From Pyramidobacter sp. C12-8 (GTDB taxonomy: Bacteria; Synergistota; Synergistia; Synergistales; Dethiosulfovibrionaceae), in contig NZ_MUHX01000002.1 of the NCBI RefSeq assembly GCF_002007215.1, positions 1-64,000 on the forward strand: DNA of 64,000 bases, written 5' to 3'. The translations under genes were made by a program, and so were the position numbers. The notes below the pieces were generated by a model. It did no database searches, was not told the origin of the DNA, and saw only the letters and a list, made by a program, of their open reading frames with translations. Of the stretch, positions 6,175-14,259 are shown piece after piece (positions within the stretch are counted from its first letter, which is position 1; each line of letters opens with the position of its first letter).

Positions 6175-7231
6175 TTCTGCGCTCCTCTTCGATCAGTTCG
6201 CCACCGGAACCGCTGATGATCTTCTCCGCCGTGCCCCAGCCGATCATGCGGATGGCGACGACGCAGCCCATGAAGATGGCCAGGTATTCCGTGAAGAAAC
6301 GGCAGATGACGGCCATGATCCCCGCCATGTTCTCGGGCATCAGCAGGCTGAAGATCGCGGCGCCGCCGCCCTCGGCCACGCCGCTGGCGCCGGGCGTGGG
6401 GATAAAGTAGAGGATGAACATGAACATGGCCTGCGCCAGCACGGCATGCAGATAATTGACCGTCAGTCTCACCGCGTGCATCAGCAGCGGCAGCACGGAA
6501 AAAAGCGCCACCAGATGGCAGACGGAGAGCGCGAACGCGCCGATAAAATACGGCAGCCCCTCCCCCACCATGCGCTTCACGTTTTCTGAATAGCTGTCGA
6601 TCTCGGAACAGGTGACGCGGTAGGCGCGCAGCACGCGCAGCCGGCTGAACCATCTGAACTTCTTCAGCCAGAGGAACATGGCGCAGCAGAAGCGTTTGAT
6701 CACGTCGGCCTTGAGGATGCTGAGGATAAAAACGACCCACATGACCACCGACAGGATCCCCACGTAAAAGAACACGCCTTTGACCAGCACGCCGCCGCCC
6801 GCCAGCTGAGGCACCGTCAGAAAGGCCACTGGCGCCGCAATGCTCAGCAGAAAGGTGCTGAACAGCGTGCGGATCAGCGTGATGGCGATGCCCGAGCCGA
6901 CCGGCACGCCCGACCTGTACAGCACGTAGACCTGGAACGGGCCGCCGCCGACCTGCATGGGCGTCAGCGCGCAGCCGAAATAGTGCAGCCAGGTCAGCAC
7001 CAGACCGCGGACAAAACGGATCTTGTAACCCATGGCCCGCGCTGTCAGGCAAAAACGCGAAGCGTCGCAGCTCCAGGCCAGAAAGACCATCATCAGCACG
7101 TACAGAATGTTGATCTTCCTCATGTGCATAAACGCGTGAAGCGCGTGCTTGTCCACGCTGACACAGATGATCAGCGCGCCGACGCCCAGCGTCAGGAACA
7201 GAAAGACCGCCAGCCCTTTTCGCAAGCTCAT
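6164..7231 (-). CDS. flippase-like membrane protein (UPF0104 / lysylphosphatidylglycerol synthase TM family)
   Basis: 355 aa, about eight transmembrane helices. The family segment 'GGGPFQVYVLYRSGVPVGSG' and the later 'PTPGASGVAEGG' are characteristic of the LPG_synthase_TM/UPF0104 group (the transmembrane half of MprF and related flippases). It lacks the soluble aminoacyl-transferase half, so it is more likely a lipid or isoprenoid-linked flippase than a synthase. Start ATG 7231 has GGGAGGAC upstream and overlaps the previous gene's TGA (ATGA), indicating translational coupling. Function is inferred from family only. Confidence 0.85.
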   Translation of the reverse strand: MSLRKGLAVFLFLTLGVGALIICVSVDKHALHAFMHMRKINILYVLMMVFLAWSCDASRFCLTARAMGYKIRFVRGLVLTWLHYFGCALTPMQVGGGPFQVYVLYRSGVPVGSGIAITLIRTLFSTFLLSIAAPVAFLTVPQLAGGGVLVKGVFFYVGILSVVMWVVFILSILKADVIKRFCCAMFLWLKKFRWFSRLRVLRAYRVTCSEIDSYSENVKRMVGEGLPYFIGAFALSVCHLVALFSVLPLLMHAVRLTVNYLHAVLAQAMFMFILYFIPTPGASGVAEGGGAAIFSLLMPENMAGIMAVICRFFTEYLAIFMGCVVAIRMIGWGTAEKIISGSGGELIEEERRNGE

Positions 7232-7836
7232 TCTTTGTCCTCCCCCGGCGTCTCGGAATCTCTGGCGTCCTCCGACTCGAACCAGCCGCGAAGCCGCTTC
7301 AAATCGCCCAGGAAGGGCGGCAGGACCTCGCGCTTCCACTCATTCTCATGCCAAGCCTGAGCTTCCGCAAAACGGCCGTCGGCCATAAGAGCATGGAAGG
7401 TTTCCACGCTCCGGCGCAGCGGCGCCGCGTCGGGAAGCGCGCCGCCGTATTCGGGATACGCGTCGCGAAAGCCTTCCGCCACCTCGCCGACCCAGTCCAG
7501 AGAAGCGTAAATCCCATCCAGCATGGAGGCGGCGAAGACTTCGGCGCCGTCAAGGATCTCCTGCAATCCTTTGAAGACTTCAAGCAGGGAATCTTTGATC
7601 TCTTCAAGGAGCTCGACTCCCAGTCCCCAGGGCGTGTTGGTCAGAACGTCCACGTCGATGCCGTCCGGGACCGTCAGCAAATCCCCGTCATCCAGCGATT
7701 CGCCGTCCGAAAGCATGTCGACGATCACGTGCCCTTCGGCGGATACCTTTTCCCGCAGCGCTTCGAGCTGTTCCTCCCGCGACAGCGATTCCATATGCGG
7801 AAAGGCCCACTCAGTTCCATCGATCAAAAATCTCAT
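7228..7836 (-). CDS. acidic protein of unknown function, first gene of the flippase operon
   Basis: 202 aa, strongly acidic (many D/E), no signal peptide or transmembrane segment. I do not recognise the family. Residues ~1-70 could be a small beta-rich domain ('MRFLIDGTEWAFPHMESLSR'), followed by a helical, amphipathic part ('LLEEIKDSLLEVFKGLQEIL') and a charged C-terminus. The gene ends in ATGA overlap with the flippase-like gene. It is probably a cytoplasmic partner or regulator of the membrane genes that follow. It is divergent from the TtcA-like gene. Confidence 0.75.
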   Translation of the reverse strand: MRFLIDGTEWAFPHMESLSREEQLEALREKVSAEGHVIVDMLSDGESLDDGDLLTVPDGIDVDVLTNTPWGLGVELLEEIKDSLLEVFKGLQEILDGAEVFAASMLDGIYASLDWVGEVAEGFRDAYPEYGGALPDAAPLRRSVETFHALMADGRFAEAQAWHENEWKREVLPPFLGDLKRLRGWFESEDARDSETPGEDKE

Positions 7837-7958
7837 AATATCCCCCTACAGGAATGGACTCTACATCGTAGCAATTTTAGCACACATATCAACTCCGACG
7901 GGAAAAATCAAAAAATATATGCTAGAATTTTCTGGCCTGCACAAGGGGGAGAGTTTCC

Positions 7959-8786
7959 ATGGACGAAATCGAAGGGAAAAATCGTCCCGAACCGCTGCGG
8001 ATCAGCGCGAAAATCCGCCGGCTGACGGGAAGAGCCATCTACCGGTACGACATGATCACGCCCGGCGACCGCATCGCCGTCGGCGTTTCCGGAGGCAAGG
8101 ACAGTCTGCTGCTGCTTTGCATCCTCAAATTCATCAAGACTTACAGCCCGGTCAAATACGATCTGCAGGCTTTCAGCGTCGACATGACCAACGGCCAATG
8201 GGACCCAATGCCGCTCCAGACTCTCTGTGATTCGCTGCAGGTGCCCCTGCACGTGATCCCTTACGCCATCGAGCACATCATCGACGTCAAGCGGGAAGAA
8301 TCCCCATGCAGCCTCTGCGCCAACCTGCGCCGTGGCATCCTCAACGCCGCCGCCAAAAAGGCCGGCTGCAACAAGCTGGCGCTCGGGCACAATCTCGACG
8401 ACGTTGTCGAAACGGGGCTGATGAACCTGCTGCGCAACGGGCGCTTCCGCAGCTTTCAGCCCAAACTCTGGCACGACCGCGCCGAGATGTGGCTGATCCG
8501 CCCCATGATCTATCTCAGCGAGTTTCAGATCCGAAACGAGCTGAACCGTCTCGGCGTCGCCACCTTCCAGCACTGCTGCAAATACGGCGCCGACACCGAG
8601 CGCTCGCGTACCAAGTCGCTGATCGCCGAGCTCAAGCCGCGTTTCCCGGACCTCAAGCAGAGTATCCTCCACGCGCTGGAGAACCACGCCCTCACCGACC
8701 ATTGGACGGCGACGCCGCGGCTCTACGCGGGCGTGTACGAGTCGGATCGTCCCGTTTCGGATTCGGAGCGGCAGCCCGATCTCTGA
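7959..8786 (+). CDS. TtcA-like PP-loop tRNA thiolation enzyme
   Basis: 275-aa ATP-pyrophosphatase. The PP-loop 'SGGKDS' is at residues 44-49; a conserved CxxC ('CSLC', Cys117/Cys120) and a later Cys pair (206-207) match the three-cysteine [Fe-S] site of TtcA, which makes 2-thiocytidine at tRNA position 32. Related TtuA-type enzymes thiolate U54 but have extra zinc fingers that are absent here. Ribosome site AAGGGGGAG before ATG 7959. Single gene between a divergent operon and a strong terminator. Confidence 0.88.
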   Translation: MDEIEGKNRPEPLRISAKIRRLTGRAIYRYDMITPGDRIAVGVSGGKDSLLLLCILKFIKTYSPVKYDLQAFSVDMTNGQWDPMPLQTLCDSLQVPLHVIPYAIEHIIDVKREESPCSLCANLRRGILNAAAKKAGCNKLALGHNLDDVVETGLMNLLRNGRFRSFQPKLWHDRAEMWLIRPMIYLSEFQIRNELNRLGVATFQHCCKYGADTERSRTKSLIAELKPRFPDLKQSILHALENHALTDHWTATPRLYAGVYESDRPVSDSERQPDL

Positions 8787-8800
8787 TATTTTTTCATAAA

Positions 8801-8844
8801 AGACGGACCGTCGCGAAAAATTTTCGCGACGGTCCGTCTTTCTT
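8801..8844. terminator. bidirectional terminator between the TtcA-like gene and pgi
   Basis: AGACGGACCGTCGCGAAAA / TTTTCGCGACGGTCCGTCT, 19-bp arms, with T-rich flank TTTCTT. Confidence 0.9.
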
Positions 8845-8858
8845 GAAAATACAATATA

Positions 8859-10196
8859 TCATTCTATCGAAAAGACCGCGCTCTTCGAGCCGGCTTCGAT
8901 GTCTTCAAGCGTTTTCAGGTAACCGGCGTAATCCGTGCTGCCGCACAGTGCCAGAGCGTAATTCTTTCCCTCTTCCACGCCGGGCTGGTCGAAGGGATCG
9001 ACGCCGAGCGCCAGGCCGACCAGGGCCGTCACCGTTTCGAGCAGGAAGATCAGGCCGCCAAGACAGAACTCGTCCGTCCGTTCCAGCTCGATCTCGCACA
9101 GCGGCAGCCCGCGGCGTTTCAGGGAAGCGACAACGCCGCGGCGTTCGCAGTCCAAAACGCGTTCCTGCGACGTGCCGTCGAGATAGCGCGCCTCGTCGAA
9201 AAGCTTGCCGGCGGGGATCGCCAGACGGCCTTCCGTGCCGGGCTTTTCGCTGAGGAAGAAGAAGAACTTGTCGTCCGGCCCCGAGGTGTAGAGCTGCAGC
9301 TGCGAGTGCTGGTCGATGGAACCCAGCGCCGCCTGCGGCGTCAGGCCGAGACCGTTCTTGCCGAGGCTTTCGCCCCAGAGCTGCGCGAACCACTCGCTCA
9401 CCGACTTGAGCCGGTCGCCGTAGGACCAGAACACCGTCACGTTGCGGCCGGCCGCCTCGCCGCGCAGCACCTCGCGCGCGATCGCCGTCGCTGCGCTGCC
9501 GGCCGTGTCCCTCAGCAGCGCTTTCTTCATCGCCGCCGCGCCGGCCAGCAGTCGTTCCGCGTCGATGCCCAGCGCGCCGGCGGCCGCCAGCCCGCAGGAC
9601 GAAAGCACCGAATAGCGCCCGCCTGTGTCCCCGGGAAAATCAAGACAGCGCGTGCCTTTCGCGACCGCGTAATCATGAAGGAAGCCTTTTGCGGGATCCG
9701 TGACGGCAAAAATATGCTTTTCGACTTCGTCCCCAAGCGCCGCGGACAATCTCTGCCTAAAAAAGAGGAAGTTGCCGAGCGTCTCCAGCGTGCGGCCCGA
9801 TTTGCTGACCGCCAGCAGCGCCGTTTTCCGCGGTTCCAGCCGCGCCCAGATCGATTCGTTGCTGCGGGCGTCCGCGTTGTCCGCGACAAAAAGCTGCGGC
9901 TGACCGTCCGCGCGGACAAAAGGATACAGAGGATCGAGAAAAGCGTTCATCAGCATCTGCGCGCCCAGCGCCGAGCCGCCGATACCGATCAGCACGATCT
10001 GCCCGAACCGCGCCAGCTCGCGCCCCGTTTCCTTCAGCGCGGCAATGTCCCGGCCGGGCAGGTTCATCCAACCGTAACCGTTTTTCCCCCGGGAAGCGCC
10101 GTCGAGAAGCTTTCCCCAGGCGGCGCCAATTCGGGCTTTCAACTCCGGCGAAACAGTTCCGTCCCTTTGTGCTTCCGTAAGTCGAATTTTCAGCAT
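8859..10196 (-). CDS. pgi: glucose-6-phosphate isomerase
   Basis: 445 aa, the compact bacterial form. It interconverts glucose-6-phosphate and fructose-6-phosphate (glycolysis/gluconeogenesis). Visible signatures: 'IGIGGSALGAQM' near residues 92-103, the SIS-domain phosphate loop 'SKSGRTLETLGNF' near 156-168, and 'GDTGGRYSVLSS' near 190-201. GGGAGG precedes ATG 10196 by ~9 nt. Monocistronic, divergent from the nfnAB leader. Confidence 0.96.
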   Translation of the reverse strand: MLKIRLTEAQRDGTVSPELKARIGAAWGKLLDGASRGKNGYGWMNLPGRDIAALKETGRELARFGQIVLIGIGGSALGAQMLMNAFLDPLYPFVRADGQPQLFVADNADARSNESIWARLEPRKTALLAVSKSGRTLETLGNFLFFRQRLSAALGDEVEKHIFAVTDPAKGFLHDYAVAKGTRCLDFPGDTGGRYSVLSSCGLAAAGALGIDAERLLAGAAAMKKALLRDTAGSAATAIAREVLRGEAAGRNVTVFWSYGDRLKSVSEWFAQLWGESLGKNGLGLTPQAALGSIDQHSQLQLYTSGPDDKFFFFLSEKPGTEGRLAIPAGKLFDEARYLDGTSQERVLDCERRGVVASLKRRGLPLCEIELERTDEFCLGGLIFLLETVTALVGLALGVDPFDQPGVEEGKNYALALCGSTDYAGYLKTLEDIEAGSKSAVFSIE

Positions 10197-10344
10197 GATC
10201 TTGCGCCTCCCTCTCTAAAATTAACAGGATACCCTCACGAATTAGTTTAAAAATGAGTCTCTTTTTTCTTGCGAAGCGTTATGTTTCTGATCTTTTGCTG
10301 TGTTTTTCAGCATAATGGGGATTTGTATTTCGCGTTCGCTCTGC

Positions 10345-10372
10345 TTGTAAAACATATTCGCAGTTGTATAAT
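10345..10372 (+). promoter_or_regulatory. nfnAB promoter
   Basis: TTGTAA (10345-10350), 16 bp, TATAAT (10367-10372). The predicted start near 10379 leaves a ~125-nt untranslated leader. Confidence 0.7.
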
Positions 10373-10385
10373 CTTTCACAAGGGA

Positions 10386-10453
10386 ATAGCTGTTTCAGGC
10401 CGCCCATCCGGGGGCGTGTTTTTATTTTACACACTTCGGCCTGTTTCAGCTAT
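10386..10453 (+). promoter_or_regulatory. structured 5' leader of nfnAB, possible attenuator
   Basis: An outer stem ATAGCTG-TTT-CAGGCCG (10386-10402) pairs with CGGCCTG-TTT-CAGCTAT (10437-10453), 14 bp with a symmetric 3x3 loop. Inside lies a terminator-like hairpin CGCCC-loop-GGGCG (10401-10416) followed by a T-rich tract (10417-10428). Two bases of the inner hairpin belong to the outer stem, so the two folds partly exclude each other. Not recognised as a known riboswitch. Confidence 0.5.
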
Positions 10454-10505
10454 AGGGAATTTCCTGAATCCATCTTGAATATCAATATTGATAGGGGGAC
10501 ATTAC

Positions 10506-11339
10506 ATGTTCAAGATTCTTTCCAAGAGCGCCCTTGCGGCCAACGAATTCGACATCTGGATCGACGCGCCGCAGATCGCTCGCAACGGACATGCCGGACA
10601 GTTCTGCGTCCTGCGTGTGAACGAGACGGGGGAGCGTATTCCTTTGACCGTCGCCGAATATGACCGCGAGGGCGGACGCATTCGCATGATCTTCCAGACC
10701 GTAGGCAAGACGACCACGGCGCTTGGCAAGCTCAACGAAGGCGACTGCATTCACGACATCCTCGGGCCTCTGGGCACGCCCAGCGAGATCAAGAAATACG
10801 GCACGGTTCTCATGATCGGCGGCGGCGTCGGCATCGCGGCGCTGTTCCCCATCATCAAGGCTTTGAAGGAAGCCGGCAACAAAGTTATCACCATCCTCGG
10901 CGGACGCACCAAGGACCTCGTCATCATGATGGACGAGTGCGCCAAGTATTCCGACGAACTGATCGTCACCACCGACGACGGTTCCTACGGCGTCAAGGGC
11001 GTCGTCACCACGGCCATGGACATGCTCGCGCAGCGCGGTGAAAAGATCGACTACTGCTGGGCTATCGGACCTTCCATCATGATGAAGTTCGCTTCTCTGA
11101 AGGCGAAGGAACTGCAGATCCCCTGCTGGGTCTCGCTCAATCCCATTATGATCGACGGCACGGGCATGTGCGGCGGCTGCCGCGTTACCGTCAACGACAA
11201 GATCCGTTTCGCCTGCGTCGACGGCCCCGAGTTCGACGGCTGGGGCGTAAACTGGAACGAATTCATGACCCGTCTGCGCCAGTACAAGGATGAAGAGAAA
11301 ATCTCTCTCGAAAAGTACAAAAGCGAGGTTGGTGAATAA
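10506..11339 (+). CDS. nfnA: NADH-dependent reduced ferredoxin:NADP+ oxidoreductase subunit A (sulfide dehydrogenase subunit-like)
   Basis: ~277-aa FAD/NAD-binding protein of the dihydroorotate-dehydrogenase electron-transfer (PyrK-like) type. The N-terminal flavin barrel has 'RIPLTVAEYD'; a nucleotide-binding 'MIGGGVGIAALFP' follows near residues 101-113; the C-terminal 'GTGMCGGCRVTV' and a downstream Cys ('FACVDG') form the [2Fe-2S] site. With NfnB it bifurcates electrons between NADPH, NAD and ferredoxin. Start ATG 10506 has GGGGGA 6 nt upstream. One base separates its stop from the nfnB start. Confidence 0.92.
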   Translation: MFKILSKSALAANEFDIWIDAPQIARNGHAGQFCVLRVNETGERIPLTVAEYDREGGRIRMIFQTVGKTTTALGKLNEGDCIHDILGPLGTPSEIKKYGTVLMIGGGVGIAALFPIIKALKEAGNKVITILGGRTKDLVIMMDECAKYSDELIVTTDDGSYGVKGVVTTAMDMLAQRGEKIDYCWAIGPSIMMKFASLKAKELQIPCWVSLNPIMIDGTGMCGGCRVTVNDKIRFACVDGPEFDGWGVNWNEFMTRLRQYKDEEKISLEKYKSEVGE

Positions 11340-11340
11340 C

Positions 11341-12783
11341 ATGGCCATTTCTCCGAAAAAGACCCCTATATCTGAGCAGGATCCAAAGGTCCGCGCCCAT
11401 AACTTCAAAGAAGTCTGCCTCGGCTACACGCCCGAAGAGGCGATGCAGGAAGCCGCGCGCTGCCTGCACTGCAAGAACGCCCCCTGCATTAAGGGCTGTC
11501 CCGTCGCCATTCGTATTCCCGATTTTATCGCCGCCATCAAGGAAGGTGATTTCGAGAAGTCTTTCGACATTCTCAGCCAGTCCACCGCTCTGCCCGCCGT
11601 CTGCGGCCGCGTCTGCCCTCAGGAAAAGCAGTGCGAAGGCGTCTGCACCGTAGGGCGCATGAAGGACCGCTCTACGGGCCTGAACAACGAGCCCGTCGCC
11701 ATTGGTAAACTTGAGCGTTTCGCCGCCGACTGGAAGGCCTCGCAACCGGCCGTCAAGCCCACTCCCGTTCCCTACAATGGCAAAGGCAAAGTGGCTGTCA
11801 TCGGTTCCGGCCCCTCCAGCCTCACCGTGGCCGGCGATCTGGCCAAGCTTGGTTACAAGGTCACCATTTTCGAAGCCCTGCACCTGCCCGGCGGCGTTCT
11901 GATGTACGGCATCCCCGAGTTCCGTCTGCCAAAAGCGATCGTGCAGCACGAGATCGACAACATCCGGGCGCTCGGTGTCGACATCGAAGTCAACGTCGTC
12001 GCCAGCCGCACCGTCACCGTCGACGAGATCCAGAAGAATTTCGACGCCGTGTACATCGCCACCGGCGCCGGCACGCCCAAGTTCGCCGGCACGCCCGGCA
12101 CCAACCTTAACGGCGTCTTTTCCGCCAGTGAATATCTGACCCGCATCAACCTGATGCACGGTTACGAGTTTCCCGCCTACGACACGCCCGCCAAGAACTC
12201 CAAGCACGTGGCCGTCATCGGCGGCGGCAACGTCGCCATGGACGCCGCCCGTTCGGCTCTGCGCCTTGGCGCCGAGAGCGTCACCGTGCTCTACCGCCGC
12301 TCCGTGGACGAGCTGCCTGCCCGTATTGAAGAGTATCACCACGCCGTTGAAGAAGGCGTCAAGTTCGAGTTTTTGACCGCGCCCGTGGAATACATCGCCT
12401 ACAGCGGCGACGACAAGAACGAAATGGGCAAACTGGTCGGCGTCAAGTGCCAGCGCATGGAACTGGGCGAGCCCGACGCTTCCGGCCGCAGAAGCCCCAA
12501 GCCGATCGCGAACAGCGAGTTCACGCTGGAGATCGACACCGTGATCGAAGCCATCGGCCAGAGCTCCAACAAGGTCCTGCTGAACGCCTGGCCCGAATTG
12601 AAGACTAACAAGTACGGTTACATTGAGGCCGACGAAGCCACCGGCGGTGCCACCTCCATCGAAGGAGTCTACGCCGGCGGCGATATCGTCACCGGTGCGG
12701 CCACCGTCATTCTCGCCATGGGCGCGGGCAAAACGGCCGCCAAGGCGATCGACGAATACCTGACCGCTAAGGCCGCTAATTAG
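11341..12783 (+). CDS. nfnB: NADH-dependent reduced ferredoxin:NADP+ oxidoreductase subunit B (glutamate-synthase-small-subunit-like)
   Basis: 480 aa. The N-terminal ferredoxin-like part has two Cys clusters ('CLHCKNAPCIKGC', Cys41/44/49/53, and 'CGRVCPQEKQCEGVC') for [4Fe-4S] clusters. An FAD dinucleotide fold ('IGSGPSSLTVAGDLA', ~153) and an NADP fold ('IGGGNVAMDAARSA', ~293) follow. These are the features of GltD-type subunits; pairing with the NfnA-type gene one base upstream, and the absence of a glutamate synthase large subunit, point to Nfn rather than GltD. It balances NADPH and ferredoxin in anaerobes. Its terminator is at 12802-12834. Confidence 0.92.
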   Translation: MAISPKKTPISEQDPKVRAHNFKEVCLGYTPEEAMQEAARCLHCKNAPCIKGCPVAIRIPDFIAAIKEGDFEKSFDILSQSTALPAVCGRVCPQEKQCEGVCTVGRMKDRSTGLNNEPVAIGKLERFAADWKASQPAVKPTPVPYNGKGKVAVIGSGPSSLTVAGDLAKLGYKVTIFEALHLPGGVLMYGIPEFRLPKAIVQHEIDNIRALGVDIEVNVVASRTVTVDEIQKNFDAVYIATGAGTPKFAGTPGTNLNGVFSASEYLTRINLMHGYEFPAYDTPAKNSKHVAVIGGGNVAMDAARSALRLGAESVTVLYRRSVDELPARIEEYHHAVEEGVKFEFLTAPVEYIAYSGDDKNEMGKLVGVKCQRMELGEPDASGRRSPKPIANSEFTLEIDTVIEAIGQSSNKVLLNAWPELKTNKYGYIEADEATGGATSIEGVYAGGDIVTGAATVILAMGAGKTAAKAIDEYLTAKAAN

Positions 12784-12801
12784 TTCTTTTCCGCCTGTCG
12801 T

Positions 12802-12834
12802 AGCGAGAGCGCTCTTCGCGCCCTCGCTTTTTCT
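12802..12834 (+). terminator. terminator after nfnB
   Basis: AGCGAGAGCGC-TCTTC-GCGCCCTCGCT (one mismatch) followed by TTTTTCT. Confidence 0.8.
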
Positions 12835-12853
12835 CTACAAAGGAGCCGATTCC

Positions 12854-13105
12854 ATGAGTTGCTACGGTGAAACCGGTTACAACGCCAACGACGATCTCAA
12901 AGACTGGAAAGTTCTCCGCCAGGAGACATTTGAACTGGCGCGCTCGAAAAACAATCCCGCGTTTCTGGATTACGTCGACGGCGTCAGCGATAAAGCTTGG
13001 GCGCACATCCTCGAAGAAAACTTCTTCACCCCCCAAAAGGCGATGGAACGCCTATGGGGATTTTACCGCACCGATATTCTGCCCTACCGACACGAGGAAC
13101 AATAG
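12854..13105 (+). CDS. small conserved-looking protein of unknown function
   Basis: 83 aa from ATG 12854 with AAAGGAG ~9 nt upstream. Soluble, no signal or transmembrane segment; rich in aromatic residues and charges ('YGETGYNANDDLKDWKVLRQ', then 'LDYVDGVSDKAWAHILEEN'). I do not recognise the family. It is bounded by its own terminator pair, 70 nt after nfnB. Codon use and the strong ribosome site support a real gene. Its stop codon is the foot of the terminator stem. Confidence 0.75.
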   Translation: MSCYGETGYNANDDLKDWKVLRQETFELARSKNNPAFLDYVDGVSDKAWAHILEENFFTPQKAMERLWGFYRTDILPYRHEEQ

Positions 13106-13153
13106 CAAGAGCGGGACTTTCACCGGATCAAGCGAAAGTCCCGCTCTTGCTAT
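13102..13153 (+). terminator. terminator of the 83-aa gene
   Basis: ATAGCAAGAGCGGGACTTTC / GAAAGTCCCGCTCTTGCTAT, 20-bp arms, 12-nt loop. The T run is weak, so it may act as a processing or boundary hairpin. Confidence 0.7.
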
Positions 13154-13204
13154 CGATCCTTGCGGACATTGATTTGTTTCATCGTTCATTTCCAATCATT
13201 CTTA

Positions 13205-13364
13205 ATATTATTTTTCAATTAAAAGGATGAACGCAAGGGCGCTGCGAGGGAGTTCAGTCGCTCAGGACTCCCTCGACCGTTGCGCGGTCTGCGCAGCCCG
13301 CTTTGTGGATCTCCCTCGCAGCGCCCTGCAAACTCTGTTAATGCTTTTTATCAAGAAATAGTAT
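13205..13364 (-). repeat. MITE-like palindromic repeat, copy 3 (arms exchanged)
   Basis: Left end ATATTATTTTTCAATTAAAA matches the reverse complement of the right ends of copies 1 and 2, and the right end TTTTTATCAAGAAATAGTAT matches the reverse complement of their left ends. The core (GAGTTCAGTCGCTCAG ... GCGCGGTCTGCGCAG) however runs in the same direction as in copies 1 and 2. The inner arms GGGCGCTGCGAGGGAG / CTCCCTCGCAGCGCCC are perfect here. Confidence 0.85.
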
Positions 13365-13620
13365 GAGGCCCTTGGCGTTCATTTTCGGTTTCGTTCTTAC
13401 GCATGACCAATGCAGCAAAATCCTTCATAAAGTACCCCGGTCCCCTGTATTCCGGGTCAACTTTCTTAAAGAAGCAGGTCGGGATCTCGCCCAGCGCAAG
13501 ATTTTTGGCGATACACGGCTCGCACCCTCCGCTGTGGTTGTTAGGATGGTTCGGACATTTCACGTCCGTACACGTGCAAAAAAGAACTCGATTTTGCGTT
13601 TTCTCGCCCCCGTTGATCAT
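13351..13620 (-). CDS. cysteine-rich small protein (DUF6485-like)
   Basis: 89 aa from ATG 13620 with GGAG upstream; the longer upstream open frame lacks support. Cysteines are grouped as 'CTCTDVKCPNHPNNHSGGCEPC' (split at its middle: CTCTDVKCPNH and SGGCEPC) and one more in 'EIPTCFF', a likely metal site of the DUF6485 type. The family has no assigned function. The last codons (HTIS) and the TGA stop are provided by the end of MITE copy 3, so the native C-terminus may have been replaced. It lies 35 nt downstream of the NTF2-like gene on the same strand. Confidence 0.75.
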   Translation of the reverse strand: MINGGEKTQNRVLFCTCTDVKCPNHPNNHSGGCEPCIAKNLALGEIPTCFFKKVDPEYRGPGYFMKDFAALVMRKNETENERQGPHTIS

Positions 13621-13655
13621 ATGCTCATCTCCATTGCGTTCAGGACGTGCGGCAG

Positions 13656-14084
13656 TCAAAACCATTTCGCCTCTTCGTCGGGAAAGACCGGTTTTTCTCC
13701 GTTTCGATAAGGATCGTAACGTTTTTTGTTGCAGCCGAACTCCTTCAAAAAAGCGATTTTGTTCCCCGGCGACCACTCGATGAGAGACATTCCCTCAAAT
13801 TCTTCGACCTTGCCGCCGGCCATTTCATCCTTGAAATCCCATTCGACGACCGTTGTGGCGCCGCTGTGAAAATATCGCTTGATATCCCACCGCAGGACGC
13901 GCCCGCGCGTGTTCCACTCGCGGAACCATTTTCCGATCTTTTCGATGCCTTCATACTGAGGCCCCCAGCTTTCGATGTAAAGGGCGTCTTCCTCGAATAC
14001 CGCGCCGATCCCGGAATCGTCCTGTCGAAGCCACATAGCAAACCAGCGTTCGACTGTTTTTTCTCTTTGGTCCGTTATGTTCAT
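13656..14084 (-). CDS. SnoaL/NTF2-like protein
   Basis: 142 aa. The pattern of an N-terminal helix pair, 'YIESWGPQYEGIEKIGKWFREW' region (about residues 35-57) and alternating beta strands ('TTVVEWDFKDEM') fits the SnoaL-like/NTF2 cone fold of small polyketide-cyclase-like or ligand-binding proteins. Substrate unknown. The start ATG 14084 has GGAGG ~6 nt upstream. The gene sits between the Cys-rich protein and the broken UvrA-like gene, all on the minus strand, and may have arrived with them. Confidence 0.75.
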   Translation of the reverse strand: MNITDQREKTVERWFAMWLRQDDSGIGAVFEEDALYIESWGPQYEGIEKIGKWFREWNTRGRVLRWDIKRYFHSGATTVVEWDFKDEMAGGKVEEFEGMSLIEWSPGNKIAFLKEFGCNKKRYDPYRNGEKPVFPDEEAKWF

Positions 14085-14239
14085 GAGGCACCTCCGTTAA
14101 GTTTTTTATGGTATCGATGATGACGGAAATATTCTTCTTGAGCTGGCCGAAACGGGCCGTATCATAAGTGCACATCTCATATACAAATTGCAAGGTATTC
14201 ATCGTAGGTCATATATCCTTTTGGTTTATTTTCTGCCAT
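14085..14239 (-). pseudogene. short coding remnant after the UvrA-like gene
   Basis: ATG 14239 has a good ribosome site (GGGGAG, 8 nt) but its frame stops after 20 codons (MAENKPKGYMTYDEYLAICI, TGA 14177-14179). A second frame starting at ATG 14202 continues with 'YDTARFGQLKKNISVIIDTI', which looks protein-like. The two together look like a small gene split by a frameshift. Family not recognised. Confidence 0.35.
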
Positions 14240-14259
14240 CACGCGGTCTCCCCGTCTCT

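Noticed and set aside
13621-13776. Upstream extension of the Cys-rich protein frame
   Set aside because: It overlaps the NTF2-like gene and lacks a start signal; ATG 13620 has a proper ribosome site.
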